Shown here one piece after another: positions 34,878-44,379 of a stretch of 50,241 nt of DNA. Each line of letters opens with the position of its first letter. The stretch's first letter is position 1. The translations under genes were made by a program, and so were the position numbers. This stretch comes from Paracoccaceae bacterium (GTDB lineage: Bacteria > Pseudomonadota > Alphaproteobacteria > Rhodobacterales > Rhodobacteraceae): contig JAPORQ010000054.1 in NCBI GenBank assembly GCA_026710155.1, positions 1 to 50,241 on the forward strand. Reading direction: 5' to 3'. The notes below the pieces were generated by a model. That model was not told the origin of the DNA, made no database searches, and saw nothing but the letters and a program-made list of their open reading frames with translations.

Positions 34878-35626
34878 ACAAGGTTTCAAGCTACATAATT
34901 CTCAAGGTGAAAAAAACAGGGATTGCCGACAACAAGCCAAGCCATAACTTTTATGGCAAGCGTCTGGGCAGAAAACTCCGAAACAGGCAAAGGGAATATC
35001 TTGAGGTTGATCTCAAGCAACGCAATATCCTGAATTTTCTTGGAGAAACTCCGGAAGGTAACAAGCGGCTGGATTTAGCCAGGGCCTTCAATGGAAAGAC
35101 TTCAGTATGGCTTGAAATTGGTTTCGGTTCAGGTGAACACCTGATACACCAAGCCAAAGCAAATCCAGATGTTGGCCTGATCGGTTGTGAGGTTTACCTC
35201 AATGGCGTCGCTTCACTTCTAGGCAAATTGCGTGAGGACAATCTAGACAACATATTGCTGTACCAGGATGATATCAGATCGTTATTTCCTTATATCCCTG
35301 ATCAGTCTATTGAACGGGTCTTTGTCCTCTATCCCGATCCCTGGCCCAAGAAAAAACACCATAGAAGGAGATTTGTAACTCCCGAACATCTGGTTCCATT
35401 GGCAAGGATCATGAAACTCGGAGCTCGCTTGAGAATAGTCACAGATATTTCTGATTACGCCCGTCAGTCTGTAGAACAGCTAAATCTAAACCCTCATTTT
35501 GAATGGGAGGCTGAAACCCCTTCTGATTGGAAACTACCATGGAAAGATTGGCTATCAACCCGGTATGAGAAAAAGGCATTGCTAAACAAAAGAGTACCCA
35601 TTTATCTTACCTTCCGAAGAGTTTAG
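34874..35626 (+). CDS. trmB: tRNA (guanine-N7-)-methyltransferase
   Basis: A 250-aa SAM-dependent methyltransferase forming m7G46 in tRNA. The SAM site is WLEIGFGSGEHLIHQA, DDIRSLFPYI continues the binding fold, and the catalytic/tRNA segment is YPDPWPKKKHHRRRFV. The first about 25 residues are not typical; the GTG at 34874 overlaps the metK stop, while a GTG at 34907 would trim the extension. In relatives rimP-nusA often follow; here the block ends. Confidence 0.92.
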   Translation: MNKVSSYIILKVKKTGIADNKPSHNFYGKRLGRKLRNRQREYLEVDLKQRNILNFLGETPEGNKRLDLARAFNGKTSVWLEIGFGSGEHLIHQAKANPDVGLIGCEVYLNGVASLLGKLREDNLDNILLYQDDIRSLFPYIPDQSIERVFVLYPDPWPKKKHHRRRFVTPEHLVPLARIMKLGARLRIVTDISDYARQSVEQLNLNPHFEWEAETPSDWKLPWKDWLSTRYEKKALLNKRVPIYLTFRRV

Positions 35627-36138
35627 CAATATTCCGTGAAGATTTGTCTCAATTCACTAGTACTCCGATAATCAGGTGATATTGTTTTATTCCCCAAATC
35701 ATATAAAAATATAATCCTTACTTTCCGTTATCCAGCTTTCCAATAATTCCGGATAAATGCCCTAATCCCTACATACAAGGTTTAAGGCAAGAAATACATA
35801 TTACCCTTTTTGACTTGATATATTCTTGGAAGGGCTTATTATTATCAATGGAAGTTCTATCAGGTGAAATCTCTCTTGGTATGACTGCCTCTTTTTTGAA
35901 CCTGCTGCCAATCCACTTTGTAAGGATTTGGAACGAAAGTGAAGCCAAATGATTCAAAGTCAGGGTTATGGTGTTGAAGGTTAAAATATTTGGATACGAG
36001 AGTAAAATTCTACTTCTGAATATTTTTTTGTGATCCCAGAAAATCGGGATTTTCCCAGACGGATTTATGACCTCAGAAGGGGATCAACACCCGTCTGGTA
36101 ACTTATCTTTTCAAAACAGCCAGAAAGGAGACAGTATC
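35627..36138. other. 512-bp gap with structured leader
   Basis: No recognisable gene in any frame. Two symmetrical elements lie near its end: GAAAATC-GG-GATTTTC (36039-36054) and CCAGACGG (36055-36062) pairing with CCGTCTGG (36091-36098). Together they could fold into a leader or act as terminator plus operator before the small membrane-protein gene. The rest is AT-rich and unremarkable. Confidence 0.4.
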
Positions 36139-36387
36139 ATGTTTCGTTTTCACTTCAAAACCGACCGCTTAAGAGAGATAGGCCTAATCTTGGCAATGGT
36201 GGTTATATTTGTTACCTTAGCTTTGGTGGCACTGGTCCCGATGATCAAGCATATCTTGTGGTGCATTGGGGCTGCTGCCGACTCCGGTTCAGCCATTGCC
36301 TTGCTTATTGTCGGATTGATCATTCCACCGGTAGGCTGGATACACGGTGTCAGCCTCCTCTTGGGATTTGGTGGTTGGATTTTCTGA
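36139..36387 (+). CDS. Small membrane protein of unknown function
   Basis: An 82-aa protein beginning MFRFHFKTDRLREIG with a positively charged N-terminus. Two strongly hydrophobic segments follow (LILAMVVIFVTLALVALVPM and, after a short loop with SGSAIA, LLIVGLIIPPVGWIHGVSLL), giving a two-helix hairpin topology. AAAGGAG lies 8 bases before the ATG. No family is recognised. It stands alone with an unusual symmetrical leader, so it may be regulated at the RNA level. Toxin-like or stress membrane peptides are possibilities only. Confidence 0.6.
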   Translation: MFRFHFKTDRLREIGLILAMVVIFVTLALVALVPMIKHILWCIGAAADSGSAIALLIVGLIIPPVGWIHGVSLLLGFGGWIF

Positions 36388-36717
36388 TAATCGCCAAATG
36401 GTTATTGCCATTAAGGTGGGACTGGGTAGTTCATTGACTTGCAAGCCCAAGATGTGAACAAGATTTTATCCCGTTTGTAATTCTGTCATTTAGAAACGGT
36501 GGACGGCTGTAAGCCTATACTGAAAACCGGGCGGATTCGAACGATTCCAGAGTGATCCTCTATCTGGTGATGGTATTGGTTAACAGGAACAAATTGGCAG
36601 TGGTGAAAAACCAATTCATCCTATCAATGGGAAGGTCACAACACCTCATATGAAGATTGATCGGAATCATCTGTAATGGATATGTAAATGAATACGCTCT
36701 TTACCAATGGGTTGCAA
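36388..36717. other. 330-bp gap between the small membrane protein and aroA
   Basis: Lies between the ends of the plus-strand small membrane protein gene and the minus-strand aroA gene. I see no gene, tRNA or strong terminator hairpin. It is one candidate breakpoint for the aroA relocation. Confidence 0.35.
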
Positions 36718-38064
36718 TCAAGCCACTACTTCTTCAATCCTGGCTCCAATCCCAGCCATCAATTCTACAAATTGTGGAAAACTTGTGTTTATGGCACTCC
36801 CGTCATCCACTTTAATGGGGTTATTTGACGTTAAGCCAAGACATAGAAAACTCATCGCTATCCGATGATCAAAATAGGTTTTTACGGTTGTATCGCCTTT
36901 GACTGATCCCCTACCCTTACCATGAACCACAAAACCATCATCGTATTCGGTAACATCTACACCACAGGATTCCAAGCCTTGGACCATGGCGCTTATTCGA
37001 TCGGTTTCCTTAACTCTTAATTCCTTGACCCCTCGCATGATCGTATCCCCTTCAGAGACTGCAGCTACAGCTGCAAGTATTGGGTATTCGTCTATCATTG
37101 ATGGTGCTCTCTCTGGTGGGACCTCCATACCCTTTAGATCTGATGATTTGACATGAATATGTGCCAATGGTTCGCCAGAACTGTTTTCAATCTGTTCGTA
37201 ATGTAGATTGGCCCCCATTTCTTCAAGGGTCTTAAACAAACCTATTCGGGTTGGATTCATACCAATATTCCTGACAGTTATAGAGGAGTCCTCAACGATC
37301 AAGCCCGCTGATATGATAAATGCTGCCGATGATGGATCACTTGAAACTTCCAATTCTAGGGGATTCAATTCAGCATACCCATCCACGGTTATGGCTGTTC
37401 CTTCGTCACTTTCCTGGATTTCAACGCCAGCCCCGAATGCCTTCAGCATTCTCTCGGTATGATCTCTTGTTTCCTTTGGCTCAATAACCGTGGTTTTGCC
37501 CGGTGTATTCAAACCTGCCAATAATACTGCTGACTTTACCTGGGCTGAAGGTATGGGAAGTTTATACACAATTGGAACAGGTTCATCTGTACCAACAACA
37601 GTCATGGGCAGGAAGTTACAATTTCGTCCGTGGAATTCAGTACCGAATTTGGACAGGGGTTTTGTAATTCGGTTCATTGGTCGTGACCTGAGAGAGGAAT
37701 CACCTGTGAATGATGCCGTTATGGGATTGGTTGAAACAGCTCCAATCAACAAGCGAACTGCAGTACCCGAGTTGCTGCAATCGATGAAATTGTTAGGTTC
37801 AAGGAATCCACCGGTTCCGACACCAAAAATGCTGTAACTTCCTTTGGAATGACGTACAACGGTTGAACCAAGAAGTGCTACCGCATTCAGGGTCGCGAGG
37901 ACATCATCAGACTCCAGCAAACCCTTGATTTTGGTTTCTCCTACAGACAATGCACTTAGTATAGCGGCACGATGCGAGATAGACTTGTCTCCTGGAATGG
38001 AAACACTTCCTTTCAATTTGGTTGATGGAACTCCCATCAAGGGTTTTTGTTCACCTGAATTCAT
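36718..38064 (-). CDS. aroA: 3-phosphoshikimate 1-carboxyvinyltransferase (EPSP synthase)
   Basis: A 448-aa EPSP synthase of the shikimate pathway, joining shikimate-3-phosphate and PEP. Substrate motifs are SIPGDKSISHRAAILSAL, DCSNSGTAVRLLIGA, PSAQVKSAVLLAGL, RAPSMIDEYPILAA and KELRVKETDRISAM. Length and motif order are normal, and the sequence resembles the class II/alphaproteobacterial type. It is on the minus strand, whereas its usual partners cmk and rpsA are 4 kb away on the plus strand, so local order has been broken. Confidence 0.95.
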   Translation of the reverse strand: MNSGEQKPLMGVPSTKLKGSVSIPGDKSISHRAAILSALSVGETKIKGLLESDDVLATLNAVALLGSTVVRHSKGSYSIFGVGTGGFLEPNNFIDCSNSGTAVRLLIGAVSTNPITASFTGDSSLRSRPMNRITKPLSKFGTEFHGRNCNFLPMTVVGTDEPVPIVYKLPIPSAQVKSAVLLAGLNTPGKTTVIEPKETRDHTERMLKAFGAGVEIQESDEGTAITVDGYAELNPLELEVSSDPSSAAFIISAGLIVEDSSITVRNIGMNPTRIGLFKTLEEMGANLHYEQIENSSGEPLAHIHVKSSDLKGMEVPPERAPSMIDEYPILAAVAAVSEGDTIMRGVKELRVKETDRISAMVQGLESCGVDVTEYDDGFVVHGKGRGSVKGDTTVKTYFDHRIAMSFLCLGLTSNNPIKVDDGSAINTSFPQFVELMAGIGARIEEVVA

Positions 38065-38199
38065 ACAATGGTGTCCTGGAAAGTGAATATACCTGAATTA
38101 TTATTGACCACAGATATAGGAAAATCATGTGTCTTAAATGTTAATTATCATCAAATATAGGTTCAAAATTTTCAAATGTCACAATCGCTTCATTTGTTT

Positions 38200-38590
38200 T
38201 CATTTGCTGTTCATACCAGGATTAGCCTCTCGGCGTTTGATTCTAGCTATCTCCTCTTGGCCAAACTTCTGGTTGATATGGCTGAGTTCACTGTAGGCTA
38301 CTTTCACATCTTCAAGTCCAAGCTTGCATCCCCGGACAGGAATCGTTTTCTGAAATGTTCGTATCGGACCCCTTTGCAGTACCTCCATCCCTTTATCCTT
38401 GCTGAAATCTTCTAATTGCGCCGTTTTATCATTGTACCCCATACAGCAAATGCAGTTCGGTCTCTTGGTTCTGATTGTTGTAATTTTTTGATGGTATCTT
38501 CAGCAGTATCAAAGTCGTTAAGAATCCCATTCCGTGCAAGTATACACAGAGGGTTAAAGTTACCTGATAGAAATTTTCCTGAAGTACTTC
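38200..38590 (-). pseudogene. Unrecognised coding remnant
   Basis: Two open segments in different frames on the minus strand look like pieces of one decayed protein: NDFDTAEDTIKKLQQSEPRD-type residues followed by RTAFAVWG (before about 38420), then VLQRGPIRTFQKTIPVRGCK and SELSHINQKFGQEEIARIKR to a stop at 38200. The overlap of the two frames around 38410-38440 suggests a frameshift. I do not recognise a family, though the first part resembles the end of a TPR-type repeat. Low confidence. Confidence 0.25.
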
Positions 38591-38613
38591 AAATTTGAAT
38601 GCTGTATCCTGAA

Positions 38614-38928
38614 TTATGAGCTGGTACCTTCCTCGGCATGGGCCAGCATGTAGCTTCGTAAGACCGCATTAATGCGGGTCTGGTAGCCCTTTCCCTGGGC
38701 CTTGAAAAAGTCGATGACATCGGCATCCAGCCGTACCGATATGGGTTGCTTAGGCCGGGGCATGGCAACCTGCATGCGGGACCAATCGATGGTACCCTCT
38801 TCCGGGTCGGGTTCCGGCTCAATCCCAGCGGCTTTCTCCCGGGCCAAGGCCTCCCAGTCAGTCTGGTCATCTCCCTTGTTACGGAGAGCTTCCTCCAGAG
38901 TCATTGTCCTGATATCTTCTTTGTTCAT
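38614..38928 (-). CDS. brnA: BrnA-family antitoxin
   Basis: A 104-aa antitoxin of the BrnT/BrnA type II system. The C-terminal ribbon-helix-helix region reads PISVRLDADVIDFFKAQGKG then TRINAVLRSYM, the BrnA hallmark. The acidic N-terminal half (EPEPDPEEG) would wrap the toxin. The ATG at 38928 overlaps the end of brnT by 50 bp, with GAAGGAAG just upstream. It is second in the operon, as is usual for brnTA. BrnA dimers bind the brnTA promoter and neutralise BrnT. Confidence 0.88.
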   Translation of the reverse strand: MNKEDIRTMTLEEALRNKGDDQTDWEALAREKAAGIEPEPDPEEGTIDWSRMQVAMPRPKQPISVRLDADVIDFFKAQGKGYQTRINAVLRSYMLAHAEEGTSS

Positions 38929-39166
38929 CTTCCTTCAACCTCCGGGCCGATATGATCCTCTTTCTTGAACCCCGCCAAGTCCAGACCACCATGATCATCC
39001 AACCGTTCAGTTCTCCTATTGTAATCCATCTTTCCTCGCCCCAGTAACCTGAAGGGACATGAACCGATGGTTGTTCAAAAATCCTGATTGCACCCCTGAA
39101 GTCAATCCTGTGTTTTTCCAAATTTATAAGACGTTTGTTTTCGTCCCATTCGAATTGGTCTTTCAT
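38879..39166 (-). CDS. brnT: BrnT-family ribonuclease toxin
   Basis: A 95-aa BrnT toxin, a small RelE-fold ribonuclease. Signatures are FEWDENKRLINLEKHRIDF at the N-terminus and RIISARRLKEDEQRRY at the C-terminus, with intact basic/aromatic residues expected for activity. The ATG at 39166 has AAGGAAC at good spacing; a TTG at 39172 is also in frame. It overlaps the antitoxin gene by 50 bp. The module sits in the rearranged interval between aroA and cmk. Confidence 0.88.
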   Translation of the reverse strand: MKDQFEWDENKRLINLEKHRIDFRGAIRIFEQPSVHVPSGYWGEERWITIGELNGWMIMVVWTWRGSRKRIISARRLKEDEQRRYQDNDSGGSSP

Positions 39167-39243
39167 GAACAAAGTTCCTTTCCTTGTTTATGTTATGGTA
39201 GTTTTTCATTTCAATCTCTCCTATAGACCTATAAATTTGTGGT

Positions 39244-39271
39244 TATATAATATGTATATACCTATTGTCAT
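39244..39271 (-). promoter_or_regulatory. brnTA promoter with palindromic operator in the spacer
   Basis: On the minus strand, ATGACA (39271-39266) and TATATA (39249-39244) form a -35/-10 pair with a 16-bp spacer, about 80 bp before brnT. The spacer contains the perfect palindrome GTATATAC (39254-39261). Placement between the promoter boxes is ideal for repression by the BrnA ribbon-helix-helix protein. Binding is inferred from the family's known autoregulation. Confidence 0.5.
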
Positions 39272-39533
39272 TAAATCAACCTTGATCTGAATAAAATAAT
39301 AGAAATTCACCCAAAAGGGATACGGAGACGCCCCATTCAGTAAAAAATAATAATCGGGAAACTGCTAAAGATTTCACTCCCTCACCACTCCACGTCAAAC
39401 ACCTTCAGGCAGGCGCTAGCCCGGTAAGAATTGTCCCTGGTAATGTTAAAGATTAAACATCAATTGTATAGTTTTTTCTGGGTAAGATCAGGTACAGACA
39501 ATGATATATTAATGTCGGAAAGTAAGTTCATTG
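39272..39533. other. Non-coding AT-rich spacer
   Basis: About 260 bp between the divergent brnTA promoter and the broken DUF2971 gene. No gene or repeat was recognised. Confidence 0.35.
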
Positions 39534-40538
39534 ATGAATAAAGACAAAATTACCAATACAGAGAAACTAGAGGTATCCAAGAATAACTCGGGGTTGTTTC
39601 ATTATACCAATCTTGAGGCACTTAGGGGGATTTTGGAGTCAGGCACATTATGGGCTACGGATGCCAGATACCTCAATGATTCATCCGAATTTCAATTGAT
39701 GTGGGACAAGATCCTGCCATACTTTAATGACTATTATAGTAAAGCAGGACAGAAATTAAGGAACAATACGGACTTGATCAGGATACCTTTGCAAGATTTA
39801 TAGCTCAAGATTCATTGAATACCACTCGAATTCTTAAATCCATCCTATCAGAAGAACTATCCGTCCCTTTATAGCTTGCTTCACTACCCATAAGGACAAA
39901 TACGTAAGGGAAACGGATTGCTCAGCCAGTGGCGTGGTTACGGCCATGACGGAGTAGCAATCGTTTTTAATAAATACAAACTGGAAGGATTGCTTCTGAA
40001 AGAGCAGAACCAGTACCAACTTTACCCTTGTTCATTGGAGCGTGCGGTTTACGACGAGTGCGAATGTAATTTGGTGAGTAGGTTTCCATGTCTTTTTGAG
40101 AAGCTGATGAAATTTGCTGGTGAATATGCTGCTAGATTAAATATGGAGAATGAGAGTATCCAAACAGCCATGATGGAATTAAATACAGAACTGTTTCTAG
40201 CAGCAGGACGCTTGAAGCATAGGGGTTTCGAGGTAGAAAATGAATACCGTATAATTTTCGGTATCTCCCAAAATAGCAGTATTGACAAATTTTCTCATCA
40301 ACCAATTAATCTTTCATGCCTATAAGAAGTCCACTTTAGAAAGGGGGAATGTGGTTCAATCCCCTACGTCAAACTTTTTGAGGAATTAGGAGATCTGCCG
40401 ATAACAAGGATACTGGTTGGTCCCTCAAGAAATCAGGAGGTCAATGTAGGCAAGGTAAGGGAATTGTTGCAAAATCTGGCAAGAGAACAAAATATACAAT
40501 TCACAAGGTCTACGATTCCATATGTGAGCACGGCTTAA
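39534..40538 (+). pseudogene. Broken DUF2971-family gene
   Basis: Pieces of a DUF2971 protein (often found in defence or stress contexts) in successive frames. The start has LFHYTNLEALRGILESGTLW and TDARYLNDSSEF, and this frame stops at 39801-39803. The middle resumes as LSQWRGYGHDGVAIVFNKYK and later LKHRGFEVENEYRI, stopping at 40323-40325. The last frame gives VKLFEELGDLPITRILVGPS and VGKVRELLQNL, ending at TAA 40538. At least two frameshifts and two stops separate otherwise well-conserved blocks, so decay is recent. Confidence 0.75.
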
Positions 40539-40613
40539 ACCTTGCCATTTGGGTCTGGTAACCTTACCCCTCCTTTGAGCAAGAATCCAACCACGAAAAG
40601 AATATTATGTCTA

Positions 40614-41834
40614 ATGAGTAAATCCGGTTTGATTAGAAAGTACTATTGGGTTGCAGCACTGACACCATTAGAAGCCTTTCTTGCACCGGTTGTGGTCGTC
40701 TTTTATCTTGATTATGTTGGCATTAATTTTGCGACTTATAGTCTATTCATTGCCTGTTTATTCATTTTAAATGCCCTTCTAGAAGTGCCCTTGGGAGCAG
40801 TTTCAGATTTCATTGGGCGTAGGAAAGCATTGCTGTTGGGAAATTTATTTGTTCGCTTTGGACTGTTAAGCATTGTACTTTTTCCGGGGAAGGAAGTCCT
40901 CTATTCAGCATCTGTGTTTATTTCAAGCGGTGGAACCCTTGCCAGTGGAAATCTCAACTCAATAGGTTATGAAGCGTTTCGCGACGATGAAATGGAAAAG
41001 GAGGAGTTTTCTCGCTTTCTGGCAAAAATTTCCACACTGTCTATCTCAGCAATGGCTGTTGCAGCCCTCCTAGGTGGGATAGTAGCGTCAATCAACATAG
41101 CTTTGCCAATGTTCATTGATATCTTTCTCATAATGATAAAGACATGCATTGGTTTTTTCTTCTTTGCTGTTCTATAGCCCGATGAGGAGAAGAAGATTCA
41201 GAAACCAGAAAAACTACTTTTGTCTCGGGTAGAGTTGAACGAAGTAATCGGCATTCTTAAGACAGGTTCATTTGCAGTTGCAATGCTATTGGGTGTGACG
41301 ACCTTTGTACTCTTGCGTACCAGCCTTAATTTTTATCAACCCATGCTCAGTCTTAAAGGTATTTCAGAAACACAACTGGGTATACTGTTTTGTACGGGAA
41401 TCCTGGCCTCTGCGATGATATCGCGTGTTCTACTCAAGCATCTGCAGGTTGATCTCAATTTAAGGGCAGCCATTCTAATATTCCTTGGGTTGACAAGTGC
41501 TTCGGGTATCTTTTTCTGGTTGGATATTGGAAATAGTTCTCTGATTGTGGCAGGCTTTTTTCTACACCAGTTATTGCGTATTTTCGTTCCTGCGGTAACC
41601 ATGTCTGAAATGCACCGTGCAATCCCTGACGGGCATGCAAGACGCACTACTATCATATCCGTCACCTTTTTTATCCAAGCCATTGTGGCTGCTTTGGTAG
41701 TCGCAGCAACAGGATTTCTGGCTGATCATGTTTTTAGTTATAATTTAACAATGGGCGCTCTCCACCTGAGTACATTAATCTTGATTGGTATCATAGCTGT
41801 TTTAGGTAGTACAAGCAGGCCGGCAAATGCTTAA
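40614..41834 (+). pseudogene. MFS transporter interrupted by one in-frame amber codon
   Basis: Codons 40614-41174 and 41178-41834 lie in the same frame and together encode an about 406-aa major facilitator superfamily transporter. The only interruption is TAG at 41175-41177 (codon 188, in GFFFFAVL-stop-PDEEKK). The first half has six hydrophobic segments with the MFS loop VSDFIGRRKALLLGNL; the second half has the remaining helices (SFAVAMLLGVTTFVLL, LIVAGFFLHQLLRIF, LILIGIIAVLG). The stop falls in the central cytoplasmic loop. A single point change (for example from CAG) explains it. Substrate unknown. Confidence 0.75.
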
Positions 41835-41963
41835 AACACCTCACCAAGCAACACTATATTTGACAGACCATTGCCAATTCTCCTGTGATCATTGCTTTAT
41901 TAATGATATGAGGAAATTCAGTACGAAAAATTTATGCCTATTAACTTTCAGGAATGACTGTCC

Positions 41964-42599
41964 ATGAAACCATTTGTTGTCGCAATTGACGGCCCTGCAG
42001 CTTCGGGCAAGGGCACCATTGCAAGAAAGCTTGCAAAACACTTTGATTGGCCTTATCTCGATACGGGGTTGGTTTATCGGGCAGTAGCTAGGAATCTTGT
42101 CAAAAAGCAATTGGATCAAAATCCCCTGAATGCCGTTAGGGAGGCAAAAGACCTGAGTATAGAGGATTTGCAGCAGGACGGATTGAGGGCTCCGGAAATA
42201 TCCCAGATTGCTTCCGTGGTTGCTTCCATTCCCGAGGTAAGGAAAACCCTGGTTGAATTCCAGCGCAGCTTTGCACGCAGGGATGAGGGTGCCATACTGG
42301 ATGGGAGAGATATCGGTACCGTAATTTGTCCAGATGCCGATATAAAGTTTTTTGTGACGGCAAACCAGGAGGTCAGAGCCAATCGAAGATATCAGGAACT
42401 CGTGGACCAAGGCGAAAAGGTAACCTATCAGGAGGTATTTGATATGCTTGTGGAAAGAGACCTGAGAGATTCCACCAGAAAAAATGCCCCCTTGGTCCAA
42501 TCTGAAGAGGCAATTTTGATTGATACCTCCAACCTGAACGCAGAACAATCAATTGAACTGGTGATTGCCAAGGTTGAACTTGGATTAAGGGATACCTAA
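41964..42599 (+). CDS. cmk: Cytidylate kinase
   Basis: A 211-aa (d)CMP kinase. The P-loop is AIDGPAASGKGTIARKLA and the CMP-binding region has YLDTGLVYRAVA and LDGRDIGTVICPDADIKFFV, with NRRYQELVDQG after. It is followed by rpsA after about 97 bp, as in most proteobacteria. The aroA gene that normally precedes it is 4 kb away and inverted. Confidence 0.95.
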   Translation: MKPFVVAIDGPAASGKGTIARKLAKHFDWPYLDTGLVYRAVARNLVKKQLDQNPLNAVREAKDLSIEDLQQDGLRAPEISQIASVVASIPEVRKTLVEFQRSFARRDEGAILDGRDIGTVICPDADIKFFVTANQEVRANRRYQELVDQGEKVTYQEVFDMLVERDLRDSTRKNAPLVQSEEAILIDTSNLNAEQSIELVIAKVELGLRDT

Positions 42600-42696
42600 G
42601 TTAATAGTCCCTGCAAATTGCAGAAGCAGTATTAATTTTCAAGACCGTCGGAATCAACCGAGGGCCAGTAAAAACATTATTTAGGAGCTCAATTAA

Positions 42697-44379
42697 GTGC
42701 AACAAGAAAACACTATGGAGGAGTTTGAAACACTCCTTGATGAATATTTTACCCTTGAAAGTCCCAAGGTAGGGAATGTTGTAAAAGGCAAAATCTTAGC
42801 AATTGAATCGGGGCAGGTCATTATTGACATTGGTTCTAAGGTAGAAGGACGTATAGACTACAAGGAATTCACCGGACCGGGCAACCTGGAAGAGATCAAG
42901 GTTGAGGATGAGGTAGATGTCTATTATGAAAGTGTTGAGAATGGCAGTGGACTTGCTGTCATTTCACGGGAAAGAGCTCGCCGTGAGGAAACTTGGGAGA
43001 GGCTACTCAAAGCCCATGAAAACAACGAAAAAATCGAGGGTTTCATTGTCAACCGCGTCAAGGGTGGATTTACGGTGGATCTGGGTGGAGTCATAGCCTT
43101 CCTGCCGGGTTCACAGGTAAATATCCGACCGATGCGAGATATCGAAACACTCATGGGAACCTTGGAAACATTTGCCATTCTGAAAATGGACCGGGACAAG
43201 AACAATATCGTTGTTTCAAGAAGAGCTATTCTTGAAGAAAGCAGGGCTGAACTGCGTGCTGAAATTGTCAATAAACTCACCGAAGGGGAAATAATTGAAG
43301 GCACCGTCAAAAACATTACCGACTACGGTGCATTCGTTGATCTGGGTGGTGTTGATGGATTGCTTCATATTACCGATATGTCCTGGGGTCGAATCAAACA
43401 CCCTTCCGAAGTGGTCAGCATCAATAAAACCGTCAAGGTCAGGGTAGTCAGTATCAATCAGGAATCACAGAGAATTTCACTTGGCATCAAGCAACTCAGA
43501 GACGATCCCTGGCTTACTGTTGAGGAAAACTTTCCGGTTCAAACCAAGCACAAGGGTCATGTAACCAATATTACCGATTACGGTGCTTTTGTTGAACTAG
43601 AACCAGGTATAGAAGGGCTTATACATATTTCTGAAATGTCCTGGAGCAAAAAGAACTCTACCCCCAGCAGACTGGTTTCCACATCCCAGGAAGTTGAAGT
43701 GATGGTACTGGACATAGACAAGGATAAAAGGAGGATTTCACTTGGTCTCAAACAGACCATGCCCAATCCCTGGCAGGAATTTGCCGAAAAATATCCTCGG
43801 GGCACCAGACTGGAAGGAGAAATCAAAAACATCACTGAGTTCGGGCTTTTTGTCGGGCTTGATTTCGATATAGATGGCATGATTCATCTTTCAGACCTCA
43901 GTTGGGACAAACCAGGCAGTGAACTTGTCAGCGAATACAATCCGGGAGATGTGGTCGAAGTTGTTGTTAGCGAGATTGATGTGGACAAGGAAAGGGTAGC
44001 GCTTTCCATCAAGGATCTGGAAGCGGATCCGTTTTTGGAAGCAACCAGCGGGCTTTTCAAGGGTAAAACGGTCACGGTAAACGTCACCGAAATTCTTGAT
44101 AATGCCATTGAGGTGGAACTCAAGGGAATTACCACACTCATCAAGCGAAACGATCTTGGCAAGGATATGGACAATCAACTTCCCAGTAAATTCAAGGTAG
44201 GTCAAGAGATTGAAGCCCAAGTCACCCATGTGGATTCTTCCTCAAGAAAGTTGGGGCTTTCCATCCGTCTGCTTGAAATGAAGGAAGCCAAGGAAGCCGT
44301 TGAAAAATATTCTTCCAATGATACTGGTGGACTTCTTGGAGACATTCTTGGAGAGGCTCTTGAAAGCAAGAATGAGTAA
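42697..44379 (+). CDS. rpsA: 30S ribosomal protein S1
   Basis: A 560-aa S1 protein with six S1 RNA-binding domains. Their starts are recognisable by repeats such as VGNVVKGKILAIESGQVIID, EGTVKNITDYGAFVDLGG, KGHVTNITDYGAFVEL and EGEIKNITEFGLFVGL. It is needed for translation of structured mRNAs. The start is GTG at 42697 with TTAGGAGC about 9 bases upstream, though an ATG at 42715 begins MEEFETLLDEYF, the more usual N-terminus. Length is typical for alphaproteobacteria. Confidence 0.96.
   Translation: MQQENTMEEFETLLDEYFTLESPKVGNVVKGKILAIESGQVIIDIGSKVEGRIDYKEFTGPGNLEEIKVEDEVDVYYESVENGSGLAVISRERARREETWERLLKAHENNEKIEGFIVNRVKGGFTVDLGGVIAFLPGSQVNIRPMRDIETLMGTLETFAILKMDRDKNNIVVSRRAILEESRAELRAEIVNKLTEGEIIEGTVKNITDYGAFVDLGGVDGLLHITDMSWGRIKHPSEVVSINKTVKVRVVSINQESQRISLGIKQLRDDPWLTVEENFPVQTKHKGHVTNITDYGAFVELEPGIEGLIHISEMSWSKKNSTPSRLVSTSQEVEVMVLDIDKDKRRISLGLKQTMPNPWQEFAEKYPRGTRLEGEIKNITEFGLFVGLDFDIDGMIHLSDLSWDKPGSELVSEYNPGDVVEVVVSEIDVDKERVALSIKDLEADPFLEATSGLFKGKTVTVNVTEILDNAIEVELKGITTLIKRNDLGKDMDNQLPSKFKVGQEIEAQVTHVDSSSRKLGLSIRLLEMKEAKEAVEKYSSNDTGGLLGDILGEALESKNE

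Noticed and set aside
36520-36560. TTCGAA-centred segment resembling a tRNA T-arm on the minus strand
   Set aside because: The flanking five-base stems do not pair, and no acceptor, D or anticodon arms could be drawn.
40341-40372. GGTTCAATCCCC, tRNA-like T-arm
   Set aside because: It lies inside the conserved C-terminal part of the broken DUF2971 gene and has no matching cloverleaf.
41175-41177. In-frame TAG as a pyrrolysine or recoded codon
   Set aside because: No recoding element or pyrrolysine machinery is visible, MFS transporters do not use it, and neighbouring genes are also decayed; a point mutation is simpler.
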